Assembly: GCA_946479905.1 (NCBI GenBank) | Contig: CAMLIA010000070.1 | Location: forward strand, 1 to 18,146 | DNA from: an uncultured Frankiales bacterium | Lineage (GTDB): Bacteria; Actinomycetota; Actinomycetes; Mycobacteriales; SCTD01 | Length of the DNA stretch: 18,146 nt | Direction of reading: 5' to 3' | In this document: piece after piece, positions 1 through 7,475 of the stretch | Layout of the letters: every line of letters begins with the position of its first letter | Numbering within the stretch: position 1 is the first letter of the stretch | Translations under genes and position numbers: made by a program | Notes under the pieces: generated by a model | What the model saw: the letters and a program-made list of their open reading frames with translations, nothing else | Told to the model about the DNA's origin: nothing | Databases searched by the model: none

Positions 1-149
1 ATGTACCCCAGCGTCTGCTGCAGGTCGATGATGTAGATGCCGTTGCGCTCGGTGAGGATGAAGCGCTTCATCTTCGGGTTCCAGCGCTTGGTCTGGTGAC
101 CGAAGTGGGTGCCACTCTCGAGGAGGTGGCGCATGGTGACGACAGCCAT
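1..149 (-). CDS. rpsB: 30S ribosomal protein S2, N-terminal part (runs off the left edge)
   Basis: Only the first 49 residues are in the window; the rest lies beyond base 1. The protein starts [20 protein letters not shown] and continues with [10 protein letters not shown] and the [11 protein letters not shown] segment, which is the diagnostic N-terminus of bacterial S2, a small-subunit protein bound late in 30S assembly. The ATG at 149-147 is preceded on the minus strand by AAGAAGGA, a good ribosome binding site. The gene is divergent from the M23 peptidase gene across a 213-base region that holds a probable promoter and two leader hairpins. The identity is clear; the full length cannot be judged. 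Confidence 0.97.
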   Translation of the reverse strand, partial: MAVVTMRHLLESGTHFGHQTKRWNPKMKRFILTERNGIYIIDLQQTLGY

Positions 150-177
150 GTCGCAAGTCCTTCTTGTCCGGTTCTGC

Positions 178-201
178 GCAGCCGGCCGGGTGGCCGGCTG
201 C
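178..201 (-). promoter_or_regulatory. Hairpin in the rpsB 5' leader
   Basis: A perfect 10-bp stem (178-187 with 192-201) closes a four-base loop, 28 bases upstream of the rpsB ATG. A smaller hairpin (223-227 with 231-235, three-base loop) lies further upstream. Neither has a T tract and both lie before the gene, so a leader or translational control structure fits better than a terminator. S2 autoregulates through an mRNA leader in gammaproteobacteria; a similar role here is inference only. Confidence 0.45.
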
Positions 202-296
202 CCTAGCGCCCCTCGCCCCGCACCTTCCCCGAAGGGACCGGAGTGCGGCCGAGTGGTGGGCGCGCGAAGTCACACGCCGAGACGTGTGCTGGAGCC

Positions 297-302
297 AGCA
301 TA
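297..302 (-). promoter_or_regulatory. Candidate -10 element of the rpsB promoter
   Basis: The minus strand reads TATGCT here, matching the TAnnnT form of actinobacterial housekeeping -10 boxes. It lies about 148 bases upstream of the rpsB ATG. No good -35 hexamer is found at 16-18 bases (the site reads about GTCGTC), so the call rests on the -10 alone and on the need for a promoter in this divergent region. Confidence 0.35.
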
Positions 303-303
303 G

Positions 304-312
304 CTGTCCACA
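304..312 (+). promoter_or_regulatory. DnaA-box-like nonamer CTGTCCACA
   Basis: CTGTCCACA differs by one base from the actinobacterial DnaA box TTGTCCACA. It lies in the rpsB/M23 divergent intergenic region, directly upstream of the candidate rpsB -10 box. It is part of a 13-bp sequence (303-315) that recurs exactly, in inverted orientation, at 5584-5596. Binding by DnaA is inferred from sequence only. Confidence 0.35.
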
Positions 313-362
313 GATCCGGGACGACGTCCCTGCGCGGGCTCCGGGCGCAGCAGGCTGTCGGC

Positions 363-1061
363 ATGCGCCGTCTCGTCCTCCTCGTCCTGGTGCTGGTGGC
401 GGTCCCCGCCGCCGCAGCTCCGCGGCCCGGCTTCGGCTGGCCGCTGCCCGGTGCGCCGACCGTGGACCGGGGGTTCGCCCCGCCCGCGCAGACCTGGGGC
501 GCGGGGCACCGGGGGGTCGACCTGCGCGGGTCCGTCGGCGAGCCGGTGCTGGCCGCGGGTCCGGGGCAGGTCGTGTACGCCGGGCTGCTGGCCGGGCGCG
601 GTGTCGTGACCGTCCGGCACGCCGACGGCCTGCGGACGACCTACGAGCCGGTCTCGGCGACCGTGCGGGTGGGCCAGCAGGTCGCCCGCGGCAGCGTCCT
701 CGGACGGCTCACGGCCGGTCACGCGTCCTGCCTCCTGGGGACGACCTGCCTGCACTGGGGGCTGCTGCGCGGCGACACCTACCTCGACCCGCTGGGGCTG
801 CTGCGCGACGCGCCGGTCCGGCTGCTGCCGCTCGGGCCGCCGACGGACGCCACCGCATCACGGGTGGCCGCGCTGCAGGAGGCCCCGGGACCGCAGCCGC
901 GCGCCGGCCACGCGCTCGGCGCGCTCACCGCGGCCGGGTCGCTCGCGGTCGGGCTCACCCTGCTCGCCGGCAGGCGGCGACCGGCCCCGCAGCCGCCGCC
1001 ACGCTCGCCGGCGCGGACGGTGGACCTCGCCGCCGAGCGGTTCCGGCGGCGGGCCGCGTGA
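363..1061 (+). CDS. Membrane-anchored M23 (LytM-like) peptidase homologue
   Basis: The 232-residue product has an N-terminal signal or anchor segment (residues 1-20), an M23 domain at about 25-145 and a C-terminal hydrophobic segment near 187-203 followed by arginines. M23 proteins are zinc peptidases that cut peptidoglycan cross-bridges, or inactive relatives that activate amidases. Zinc ligands can be placed at H49 and D53 (GHRGVDL) and H131, with the supporting histidine at H86 (RHADGL). The usual HxH motif reads C129-L-H131, so the first, catalytic histidine is a cysteine, and activity is uncertain. The ATG at 363 is chosen because the signal segment begins directly after it; the ribosome binding site is weak. 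The stop overlaps the start of the EccC-like gene (GTGA). An M23 gene beside rpsB is ancestral in actinobacteria (Rv2891 in M. tuberculosis, from memory). Confidence 0.88.
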   Translation: MRRLVLLVLVLVAVPAAAAPRPGFGWPLPGAPTVDRGFAPPAQTWGAGHRGVDLRGSVGEPVLAAGPGQVVYAGLLAGRGVVTVRHADGLRTTYEPVSATVRVGQQVARGSVLGRLTAGHASCLLGTTCLHWGLLRGDTYLDPLGLLRDAPVRLLPLGPPTDATASRVAALQEAPGPQPRAGHALGALTAAGSLAVGLTLLAGRRRPAPQPPPRSPARTVDLAAERFRRRAA

Positions 1062-4000
1062 CGCGGCTGCGGCCGTCCACCCCCGCTCGCAGCCGGGTGC
1101 GGACGCCCCTGACGCTCGTCGACGCCGTCACCCGCGACCGGGCGGACGTCGTCGTCGAGCTCGACCCCGGCACCGCCGCCGGCGCGCTCGAAGCGGCGGT
1201 GGCCGCGGCGCTGCACCCCCGCCGCGGCGGGCTGTGGCTCGACGGGGCGGAGCTGACCGGGTCCGTCGCCGCGAGCGGGCTGCGCGCCGGCAGCGTGCTC
1301 GGCCTCGGCGGCCCGCTCGCGCCCGCCGAGCCCGGCCCCGCGCTCCGGGTCGTGGCCGGTGCGGACGCGGGAGCGGTCCACCGGCTCGACCGCACCCTCA
1401 CGCTGGCCGGTGCCGAGCTCGCCCCCGGACCCGCCGGGGTGGTCGTCACGCCGCGCCACGGTCCCGCGACCGTGCTCCGCCCGGGGCACGTCGTCGACCT
1501 CGGGGACCGGCTGGTCACCCTCGCCCTGGCCGCACCCGCGCCGAGGGCGACCGGCCTGGAGACCGTCGTGACCCGGCCCCCGCGGCTTCGGCCGGCCGCC
1601 ACGGTCACCGCCCTGCAGGTCCCCGAGCCACCCGTGCCCGTGGCCGCACGGCGACTGCCCGTCGTCCCCCTGCTGCTGCCGCTGCTGCTGGGCGGCGTGA
1701 TGGCGGTGCTCAGCAGCCCGCTGTTCCTGCTGTTCACGTTGCTGTCGCCGCTGATGGCGCTCAGCACCTGGTGGTCCGACCGCGGGCAGGCCCGCCGCGC
1801 CGGACGCGAGCAGGCGCACGCGCACGCCGAGGCGTGCGCCGCGCTCGCCGCCGAGCTCGCGCGGCTGCGGGCCCGGGAGACCTCACAACGGCTGCAGGAC
1901 GCGCCGGACCCGGGCGCGCTGCTCGGGCTGGTCCACGGGCCGCGGCTGTGGGAGCGCCGGCGCGGCGACGACGACTGCCTCGTGCTGCGGATCGGGACCG
2001 GGTCGCTGCTGCCGCAGAGCTACCGGCTGTCCGCAGGAGTGCCCGAGGCGCTGACCGGCGTCCCTGTGACGGTGCCGATGCGCGAGGTCGGCGTGCTGGG
2101 CGTGAGCGGCACCGGGGGCCGGGCCCTCGCGCGGTGGTTGGTCGGGCAGGCAGCGACGCTGCACAGCCCGCGCGACCTCAGCCTCTGGCTGCTGGTCGAC
2201 CCCGCACGTGCACCGGCCGAGCCGGACTGGGGCTGGTGGCGCTGGCTCCCGCACGCGGTCCCGGGCGCCGACCAGCAGTGCGCGGCCCTCGTCGGGAACG
2301 GCGTCGACAGCGTCGCCGCACGGCTGGCCGAGCTCACCGCCCTCGTCGCGGCCCGCAAGGCGTCGGCCAGCGACGTGCGGGCGCAGCTCCAGGCGCGCCA
2401 GCTCCCTGACGTGCTCGTCGTGCTGGACGGTGCCCGGGCGCTGCGGTCGCTGGCCGGCATGGCAGCCGTGCTGCGCGACGGGCCGGCCGTGGGCGTGCAC
2501 GTCGTCTGCCTGGAGGACAGCGAGCGACTGCTGCCGGAGGAGTGCCAGGCGGTCGTGTCGCTCGAGGGCGAGCCGGTGCTGCGGCGGCAGGGCTGCGAGC
2601 CGGTCGCCGTGCGCCCCGACCTGCCGGCCGCGGCGTGGGCCGAGCAGCTGGGCCGCGAGCTCGCGCCGTTCCGGGACGGCACCGAGGACGGCGAGCCGGA
2701 GGTGCCCTCCGCAGCTCGGCTGCTCGACGTCCTGCAGCTGGACCCGCCGACCGCGGCCGGGGTCCGGGCCCGCGCCGGGCGCACGACGGCAGCCGTGGTG
2801 GGCGTGGACGCCGACGGTCCGGTGGTCCTCGACCTCCGGAAGGACGGCCCGCACGTGCTCGTCGCGGGCACGACCGGCTCCGGCAAGTCCGAGCTGCTGC
2901 AGACCCTGGTGGCGTCGCTGGCGGTCGCCAACCGGCCGGACGCGATGACGTTCGTGCTCGTCGACTACAAGGGCGGCGCGGCGTTCAAGGACTGCGCGCG
3001 GCTCCCGCACACCGTGGGCATGGTGACCGACCTCGACGGCCACCTCGTGGAGCGGGCGCTGTCCTCCCTGACGGCCGAGCTGCGGTCGCGAGAGCAGCTG
3101 CTGCAGGAGGCGGGCGCGAAGGACGTCGAGGACCTCTGGGCGGGCGGCGGGAGCCTGGCCCGGCTGGTGATCGTCATCGACGAGTTCGCCTCGCTCGCGG
3201 AGGAGCTGCCCGACTTCGTGCGCGGCCTGGTCGGGATCGCCCAGCGCGGCCGGTCGCTGGGGGTGCACCTCGTGCTGGCGACGCAACGGCCCTCCGGGGT
3301 GGTCAGCCCGGAGATCCGCGCCAACACCAACCTCCGGCTGGCGCTCCGCGTCACCGACGCCGCCGAGTCGCTCGACGTGCTCGACGCACCGGACGCCGCC
3401 GGCATCGCCCGCAGCGTCCCTGGCCGCGCCTACGCCCGCACCGGGCACCGCACGCTGTTCCCCTTCCAGACCGCCCGGGTCGGCGGACGCGCCCCTGGCG
3501 TCGCGGCGGAGCGTCTCGAGGTCGTGGAGGTGCCGTGGCCGGCCGTCGGCCTGCCCCTGCCGGCGAGCGTCACCGAGCAGGTCCGGGACGAGGAGACCGA
3601 CCTGCACGCGCTCGTCGAGGCGGTCCGCGCCGCGTGGTCGGGCGCCGCACCGGCGAGCAGCCCCTGGCTCGCCCCCCTGCCGGACGTCCTCACCCTCGCC
3701 GACCTCGAGCGCGCCCGGCCGCTGCGGCTGCCCTACGGCCTCGAGGACCTGCCGGCCGAGCAGCGGCGCCGCACGGCCGCCCTCGACCTCGTGGCGGGCG
3801 GCCACCTCCTGGTCGCCGGCGCCGCGCGATCGGGACGTACGACGCTGCTCCGGGCGCTCGCCGGCTCGCTCGCGGCCGGCACGTCCGCCGACGACGTCCA
3901 CCTCTACGCCCTCGACTGCGGCAACGGCGGCCTGCTCGGCCTCGAGCAGCTGCCGCACACCGGCGCCGTCGTCACGCGTACCCAGCCGGACCGGGCCGAC

Positions 4001-5158
4001 CGGTTGCTGTCCCGGCTGACGGCGGAGGTCGCCCGGCGCCAGGAGCTGCTGGCCGCCGCAGGCTGGAGCGACCTCGCGGAGCAGCGCGCCGCGTCCGAGG
4101 ACCCGCTCCCGTACCTGCTGCTGCTCGTGGACCGCTGGGAGGGCTTCACCGCCGCCTTCGACGGGATCGACGCCGGCCGGTTGCCCGACACGCTGCTGCG
4201 GCTGGTGCGCGACGGGCTCTCGGCGGGGCTGCGCGTCGTCGTCTCCGGCGACCGGACCGCCCTGCTCGGCAAGCTCTCGCAGGCCGTCGAGGACACCGTC
4301 GTGCTCCGGCTGGCCGACCGCAGCGACTACGCCCTGGCCGGCCTGTCGCCCCGCCAGCTGCCCGTCGACGTCGCCGACGGCCGGGCCTTCCGGGGCGGCT
4401 CGGGGGTCGAGCTGCAGGTCGCCCTGCTCAGCCCGGACCTCTCCGGAGCCGCGCAGGCCGCGAGCCTCAGCCAGCTCGCCGCCGCGCTGTCGCCCGCGCG
4501 ACGACCGCCGTTCCGCATCGACCCGTTGCCTGCCCGGATCAGCTGGGCCGAGGCCCGGGCACTGCCGGCCGAGGCGGCCGGCATCGGTGTCGGAGGTGAC
4601 GAGCTGTCCCTGCTCGGGGTGGACCTGTCCTGGCACGGGCCCGGGTTCACGATCGCCGGTCCGGCTCGCAGCGGCAGGTCCACCGCGCTCGCGGGGTTCG
4701 CCGGGGAGCTGCTCGCGGCCGGCACGACGGTCTGCGCGCTCACCCCGCGTCCCTCACCGCTGCGCGACGTCGCCGGCGCCCGGCAGGTGACCGAGGCCAC
4801 CGAGCTCGTCCGGGAGCTGAACGCGGTGACCGGCCCCGTGGCGGTCCTCGTCGACGACGCCGAGCTGCTCGTCGGGTCCCCCGTGGCCGAGGTGCTCGAG
4901 CAGGTCCTCCGTGAGGGTCGCGACGCGGGCCACGCGCTGGTCGTCGCCGGTGGCGTCGAGGAGCTGGCCGCGACCTTCCGCGGCTTCGCCGCCGAGGTCC
5001 GCCGCAGCCGCTCCGGCCTGCTGCTCGGGCTCACCAACCACCTCGACGGTGAGCTGCTCGGGGTCCGGCTGGCCCGCTCCGCGGTCGCCCCGGGTCCCGT
5101 CGGCCGGGGCCTGCTGGTCCGCAGCGGGCACGTCACGGCCGTACACGTCCCGATCTGA
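1058..5158 (+). CDS. EccC/EssC-like FtsK/SpoIIIE ATPase of type VII secretion
   Basis: The product has 1366 residues. Two small beta-rich N-terminal domains (about 15-80, and an FHA-like one about 95-160) precede two transmembrane segments (200-219 and 220-239), as in Firmicutes EssC. A degenerate ATPase-like domain follows, with a P-loop remnant near 348-355. ATPase D1 has Walker A GTTGSGKS (604-611), Walker B ending D708-E709, and the conserved LATQRPSG segment. D2 and D3 have P-loops GAARSGRT (921-928) and GPARSGRS (1201-1208), with arginine replacing the Walker lysine in both. EccC/EssC proteins are the motors that recognise and export WXG100 substrates through the membrane. GTG 1058 is chosen because it overlaps the M23 stop by four bases; the open frame upstream is non-coding read-through. 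The neighbouring WXG100 gene supports the call. Other secretion subunits are not in the window. Confidence 0.92.
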   Translation: MTRLRPSTPARSRVRTPLTLVDAVTRDRADVVVELDPGTAAGALEAAVAAALHPRRGGLWLDGAELTGSVAASGLRAGSVLGLGGPLAPAEPGPALRVVAGADAGAVHRLDRTLTLAGAELAPGPAGVVVTPRHGPATVLRPGHVVDLGDRLVTLALAAPAPRATGLETVVTRPPRLRPAATVTALQVPEPPVPVAARRLPVVPLLLPLLLGGVMAVLSSPLFLLFTLLSPLMALSTWWSDRGQARRAGREQAHAHAEACAALAAELARLRARETSQRLQDAPDPGALLGLVHGPRLWERRRGDDDCLVLRIGTGSLLPQSYRLSAGVPEALTGVPVTVPMREVGVLGVSGTGGRALARWLVGQAATLHSPRDLSLWLLVDPARAPAEPDWGWWRWLPHAVPGADQQCAALVGNGVDSVAARLAELTALVAARKASASDVRAQLQARQLPDVLVVLDGARALRSLAGMAAVLRDGPAVGVHVVCLEDSERLLPEECQAVVSLEGEPVLRRQGCEPVAVRPDLPAAAWAEQLGRELAPFRDGTEDGEPEVPSAARLLDVLQLDPPTAAGVRARAGRTTAAVVGVDADGPVVLDLRKDGPHVLVAGTTGSGKSELLQTLVASLAVANRPDAMTFVLVDYKGGAAFKDCARLPHTVGMVTDLDGHLVERALSSLTAELRSREQLLQEAGAKDVEDLWAGGGSLARLVIVIDEFASLAEELPDFVRGLVGIAQRGRSLGVHLVLATQRPSGVVSPEIRANTNLRLALRVTDAAESLDVLDAPDAAGIARSVPGRAYARTGHRTLFPFQTARVGGRAPGVAAERLEVVEVPWPAVGLPLPASVTEQVRDEETDLHALVEAVRAAWSGAAPASSPWLAPLPDVLTLADLERARPLRLPYGLEDLPAEQRRRTAALDLVAGGHLLVAGAARSGRTTLLRALAGSLAAGTSADDVHLYALDCGNGGLLGLEQLPHTGAVVTRTQPDRADRLLSRLTAEVARRQELLAAAGWSDLAEQRAASEDPLPYLLLLVDRWEGFTAAFDGIDAGRLPDTLLRLVRDGLSAGLRVVVSGDRTALLGKLSQAVEDTVVLRLADRSDYALAGLSPRQLPVDVADGRAFRGGSGVELQVALLSPDLSGAAQAASLSQLAAALSPARRPPFRIDPLPARISWAEARALPAEAAGIGVGGDELSLLGVDLSWHGPGFTIAGPARSGRSTALAGFAGELLAAGTTVCALTPRPSPLRDVAGARQVTEATELVRELNAVTGPVAVLVDDAELLVGSPVAEVLEQVLREGRDAGHALVVAGGVEELAATFRGFAAEVRRSRSGLLLGLTNHLDGELLGVRLARSAVAPGPVGRGLLVRSGHVTAVHVPI

Positions 5159-5172
5159 GGCCGCACACGAAG

Positions 5173-5209
5173 GCGCCGCCGGCACGAGGGGGGCTCGTAC
5201 CGGCGGCGC
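5173..5209. terminator. Bidirectional terminator between the eccC-like and WXG100 genes
   Basis: A 10-bp stem (5173-5182 with 5200-5209), one mismatch, then a 5-bp inner stem closes a five-G loop. It fills the 64-base gap between two convergent genes, so it can serve both strands. There is no T tract, which is usual in high-GC actinobacteria. Confidence 0.75.
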
Positions 5210-5222
5210 GGGTCCGCAGGGC

Positions 5223-5513
5223 TCAGGCGAACTGCGACGTGAGCTTCTGCTCCAGTGCGTCGTAGTCCTGGCCGGCACCGCGCAGCGCGAGGCCGATGCT
5301 GTCGAGCGCCTGCTGCATCTGCCGGGCGGTCTTGTCCCAGTCCGCGTAGAGCCCCTGGAACGACGCCGACGCTGCACCCGTCCAGGTGTGCGCCAGGTCG
5401 CCCATCTGGGCGGTGAGCTGAGCCAGCCGTCCCTCGATCTCCGCGGCCTCGCGGGTCACCGTCGCGGCCTTCGCGGCGACGTCGCCGGTCGAGACCTTCA
5501 CCTCGTACGCCAT
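5223..5513 (-). CDS. WXG100 family protein (EsxA/ESAT-6-like)
   Basis: The product has 96 residues, the usual WXG100 length. It is predicted to form a helical hairpin, with the W44-T45-G46 motif at the turn (HTWTGAAS) and Y84-D-A-L-E88 near the C-terminus, matching the YxxxD/E export signal. WXG100 proteins are dimeric substrates of EccC/EssC-type secretion. The ATG at 5513 has a strong AGGAGGAG site just upstream; an upstream in-frame ATG at 5528 would lie in that site and is rejected. The gene converges on the EccC-like gene, its probable exporter. No second WXG100 partner is in the window, so a homodimer is likely. Whether it is an effector or a structural substrate cannot be told. Confidence 0.93.
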   Translation of the reverse strand: MAYEVKVSTGDVAAKAATVTREAAEIEGRLAQLTAQMGDLAHTWTGAASASFQGLYADWDKTARQMQQALDSIGLALRGAGQDYDALEQKLTSQFA

Positions 5514-5542
5514 GTGTCTCCTCCTCAAGTGGTGGTGACCAG

Positions 5543-5570
5543 ACGCTAGGAAGCCGGAGGCCCCTGGAAC
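5543..5570 (-). promoter_or_regulatory. Candidate promoter of the WXG100 gene
   Basis: The minus strand reads GTTCCA (5570-5565), a 16-base spacer, then TAGCGT (5548-5543). The -10 fits TAnnnT; the -35 is a weak match. The predicted leader would be about 25-30 bases and contains the strong ribosome binding site. Confidence 0.4.
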
Positions 5571-5586
5571 GGGCCGCGACCGAATC

Positions 5587-5595
5587 TGTGGACAG
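5587..5595 (-). promoter_or_regulatory. DnaA-box-like nonamer CTGTCCACA
   Basis: The minus strand reads CTGTCCACA, one base from TTGTCCACA. It lies in the whiG/WXG100 intergenic region within the exact inverted copy (5584-5596) of the 13-mer at 303-315. No gene is transcribed rightward here, so a promoter role shared by both copies is unlikely. A protein-binding site is the simpler guess. Confidence 0.35.
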
Positions 5596-5599
5596 CGAA

Positions 5600-5621
5600 C
5601 CGCGGGCAGCTGGCCACGCGG
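5600..5621 (-). terminator. Hairpin downstream of whiG
   Basis: A stem of 5 + 3 bp with one bulged A (5616) closes a five-base loop, 12 bases after the whiG stop. No T tract follows. It probably ends the yraN-whiG transcript. Confidence 0.5.
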
Positions 5622-5633
5622 CGGAAGGTGCTG

Positions 5634-6539
5634 TCAGTCCTTCTGGTCGGCGAGCTTGCCGCGCAGCTGCAGCACGGCCTTGGTGTGCATCTGGCAGATG
5701 CGCGACTCGGTCACCCCGAGCACCTGGCCGATCTCGGCGAGCGTGAGGCCCTCGTAGTAGTAGAGCGTGACGACGATCTTCTCGCGCTCCGGCAGGGTGT
5801 TGATGGCCTTGGCGAGGAGGTACTTGGTCTCCTCGGTCTCGAACGCCGCGACCGGGTCCTCGGCCTTGGTGTCCTCGAGGGTGTCGACCAGGGAGAGCTT
5901 GTCGCCCTTCTCGCCGCCGGCCGAGAGCAGCTCGTCGAGCGCGACCACGTTGACGAACGAGACCTGGCTGAAGATCGTGTGCAGCTCCTCGAGCTTGATC
6001 CCCAGCTCGGCGGCGACCTCCGCCTCGGTGGGCGACCGGTGCAGCTTGGCCTCGAGGGCGGCGTAGGCCTTCTCGACCTCCCGCGCCTTGTAGCGGACCG
6101 AGCGCGGGATCCAGTCGATCGAGCGGAGCTCGTCGATGATCGCGCCCTTGATGCGGCTGATGGCGTAGGTCTCGAACTTGATGGCGCGCTCGAGGTCGAA
6201 CTTCTCGATGGCGTCGATGAGCCCGAAGATGCCGTAGGAGACGAGGTCGGCCTGCTCGATGTTGGGCGGCAGGCCGACGCCGACCCGGCCGGCGACGTAC
6301 TTCACGAGCGGCGAGTAGTGCAGGATCAGCCGCTCTCGCAGCTTCTCGTCCTTGGAGGTCTTGTAGTCCTTCCACAGGACGGCGATCGCGGCCTCGATCT
6401 CGGCGCGCTCCTCGTCGGAGACGCCGGCGTACCGCCCGGTGCGGCGGACGGGCTTCGGGGTCTCCTCGACCACCGGCGCGTCGTCAGCTGTCGCCACCGG
6501 GCCGCCCGAGGGCTCAGGCTCGGGGGTGCGCGCGCTCAT
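5634..6539 (-). CDS. whiG: RNA polymerase sigma factor of the WhiG/FliA family
   Basis: The 301-residue product has sigma region 2 at about 65-140 ([48 protein letters not shown]), region 3 at about 146-200 (DWIPRSVR) and region 4 at about 245-295 with a helix-turn-helix ([20 protein letters not shown]). This is the group 3 pattern of WhiG, which starts sporulation in Streptomyces aerial hyphae, and of FliA, the flagellar sigma factor; the family recognises TAAA-N15-GCCGATAA-like promoters. An unusual Pro/acid-rich N-terminal tail of about 40 residues precedes region 2. ATG 6539 has GAGGAC upstream and overlaps the xerC end by 26 bases, implying coupled translation. The local gene set resembles the Streptomyces whiG neighbourhood. 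WhiG versus motility FliA cannot be separated without the rest of the genome. Confidence 0.93.
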   Translation of the reverse strand: MSARTPEPEPSGGPVATADDAPVVEETPKPVRRTGRYAGVSDEERAEIEAAIAVLWKDYKTSKDEKLRERLILHYSPLVKYVAGRVGVGLPPNIEQADLVSYGIFGLIDAIEKFDLERAIKFETYAISRIKGAIIDELRSIDWIPRSVRYKAREVEKAYAALEAKLHRSPTEAEVAAELGIKLEELHTIFSQVSFVNVVALDELLSAGGEKGDKLSLVDTLEDTKAEDPVAAFETEETKYLLAKAINTLPEREKIVVTLYYYEGLTLAEIGQVLGVTESRICQMHTKAVLQLRGKLADQKD

Positions 6540-7452
6540 AGCTCGTCCTCAACCGTTCGATGGAGACATGCGTGTAGATCTGCGTCGTCGCGAGCGTAGC
6601 GTGGCCGAGGAGCTCCTGAACGCTTCTCAGGTCAGCGCCACCCTCGAGCAGGTGGGTCGCCGCGCTGTGGCGCAGCCCGTGCGGGCCCAGGTCGGGAGCC
6701 CCCGGTACGCCCGCCAGCCGGCGGTGGACCAGGGTGCGCACCGTCCGGGGGTCGACCCGTCCGCCGCGCACACCGAGTAACAAGGCTGCTCCGCTGCGTG
6801 TTCCCACCCACTGCGGGCGGCCCTCGCTCAGCCACCGGTCCAGGGCCTGCTGCGCCGGCACCCCGTAGGGGACGGACCGCTCCTTGCGCCCCTTGCCCAG
6901 GACCCGGACCAGCCGCCGCGCCGGGTCGACGTCGTCCACGTCCAGCCCGCAGAGCTCGCTGACCCGCACGCCGGTCGCGTACAGCAGCTCCAGAGCGACC
7001 CGGTCGCGCAGCTCCTCGGGACCATCGCCCTCGACGCTCACGAGTCGGGCCGCCTCGTCCGGGCGGAGCACCTCGGGCAGCGTGCGGTGGCCCTTGGGGG
7101 TGGCGAGCAGCGCTCCGGGGTCGGCCGGCATCAGCCCGCGGCGGTGCGCCCACGCCGTGAAGGTCCGGGCCGCCGACCCGCGGCGGGCCAGCGTGCCGCG
7201 GGCGGTCCCTGCGGCGCGGAGCCGGGCCAGCCAGCTGCGGAGCACGGACAGGTCGATCTGGTCCGGGGACGTGATCCCGAGCGACGCCGCGTGGGTGAGC
7301 AGCGCTGCCACGTCGCCGTCGTAGGCCCGCACGGTGTGGGGCGAGCGGTCGCGCTCGAGCACCAGGTGGTCGTGGAACGCCAGCCGGGCGTCCTCGAGGG
7401 CGCCCGGCAGCTCCAGGACCGCACCGGCCGCCACCACCTGAACCTGAACCAC
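6514..7452 (-). CDS. xerC: XerC-type tyrosine recombinase
   Basis: The 312-residue product has an N-terminal SAM-like core-binding domain (about 20-110) and a catalytic domain with the full set of active-site residues: R163 (ATGVRVSEL), K187 (LGKGRKER), H258 and R261 (HGLRHS), H284 (GHATLATTQ) and the nucleophile Y293 (IYTH). XerC pairs with XerD to resolve chromosome dimers at dif. Its conserved place beside dprA and near rpsB argues for the housekeeping recombinase and not a phage or integron enzyme. The GTG start at 7452 follows AGGAC; further GTG codons lie a few residues downstream, so the exact start is uncertain. It begins 23 bases after the dprA stop. Confidence 0.9.
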   Translation of the reverse strand: MVQVQVVAAGAVLELPGALEDARLAFHDHLVLERDRSPHTVRAYDGDVAALLTHAASLGITSPDQIDLSVLRSWLARLRAAGTARGTLARRGSAARTFTAWAHRRGLMPADPGALLATPKGHRTLPEVLRPDEAARLVSVEGDGPEELRDRVALELLYATGVRVSELCGLDVDDVDPARRLVRVLGKGRKERSVPYGVPAQQALDRWLSEGRPQWVGTRSGAALLLGVRGGRVDPRTVRTLVHRRLAGVPGAPDLGPHGLRHSAATHLLEGGADLRSVQELLGHATLATTQIYTHVSIERLRTSYERAHPRA

Positions 7453-7475
7453 TCAGGTCCTGGGGTCAAGCACAG

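Noticed and set aside
164..1057. Upstream extension of the EccC-like frame, which stays open from 164.
   Set aside because: It crosses the intergenic region and lies out of frame over the M23 gene; its sequence is Arg/Ala/Pro-rich read-through with no domain. The GTG at 1058 with GTGA overlap is a natural start.
1883..4636. A 917-codon open frame on the minus strand.
   Set aside because: It is the antisense of the EccC-like gene, rich in Gln, Arg and Gly as expected of GC-rich shadow frames, with no motif.
303..5596. The 13-bp inverted repeat as terminal repeats of a mobile element.
   Set aside because: No transposase, no target duplication, and the enclosed M23 gene is in its ancestral place beside rpsB.
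4327..6375. A 682-codon minus-strand open frame.
   Set aside because: It is out of frame across whiG, WXG100 and the end of eccC, and its composition changes at each real gene boundary.
6514..7452. XerC as an integrase of a genomic island containing the type VII genes.
   Set aside because: The recombinase has conserved housekeeping synteny with dprA, and no tRNA or attachment site repeat was seen nearby.
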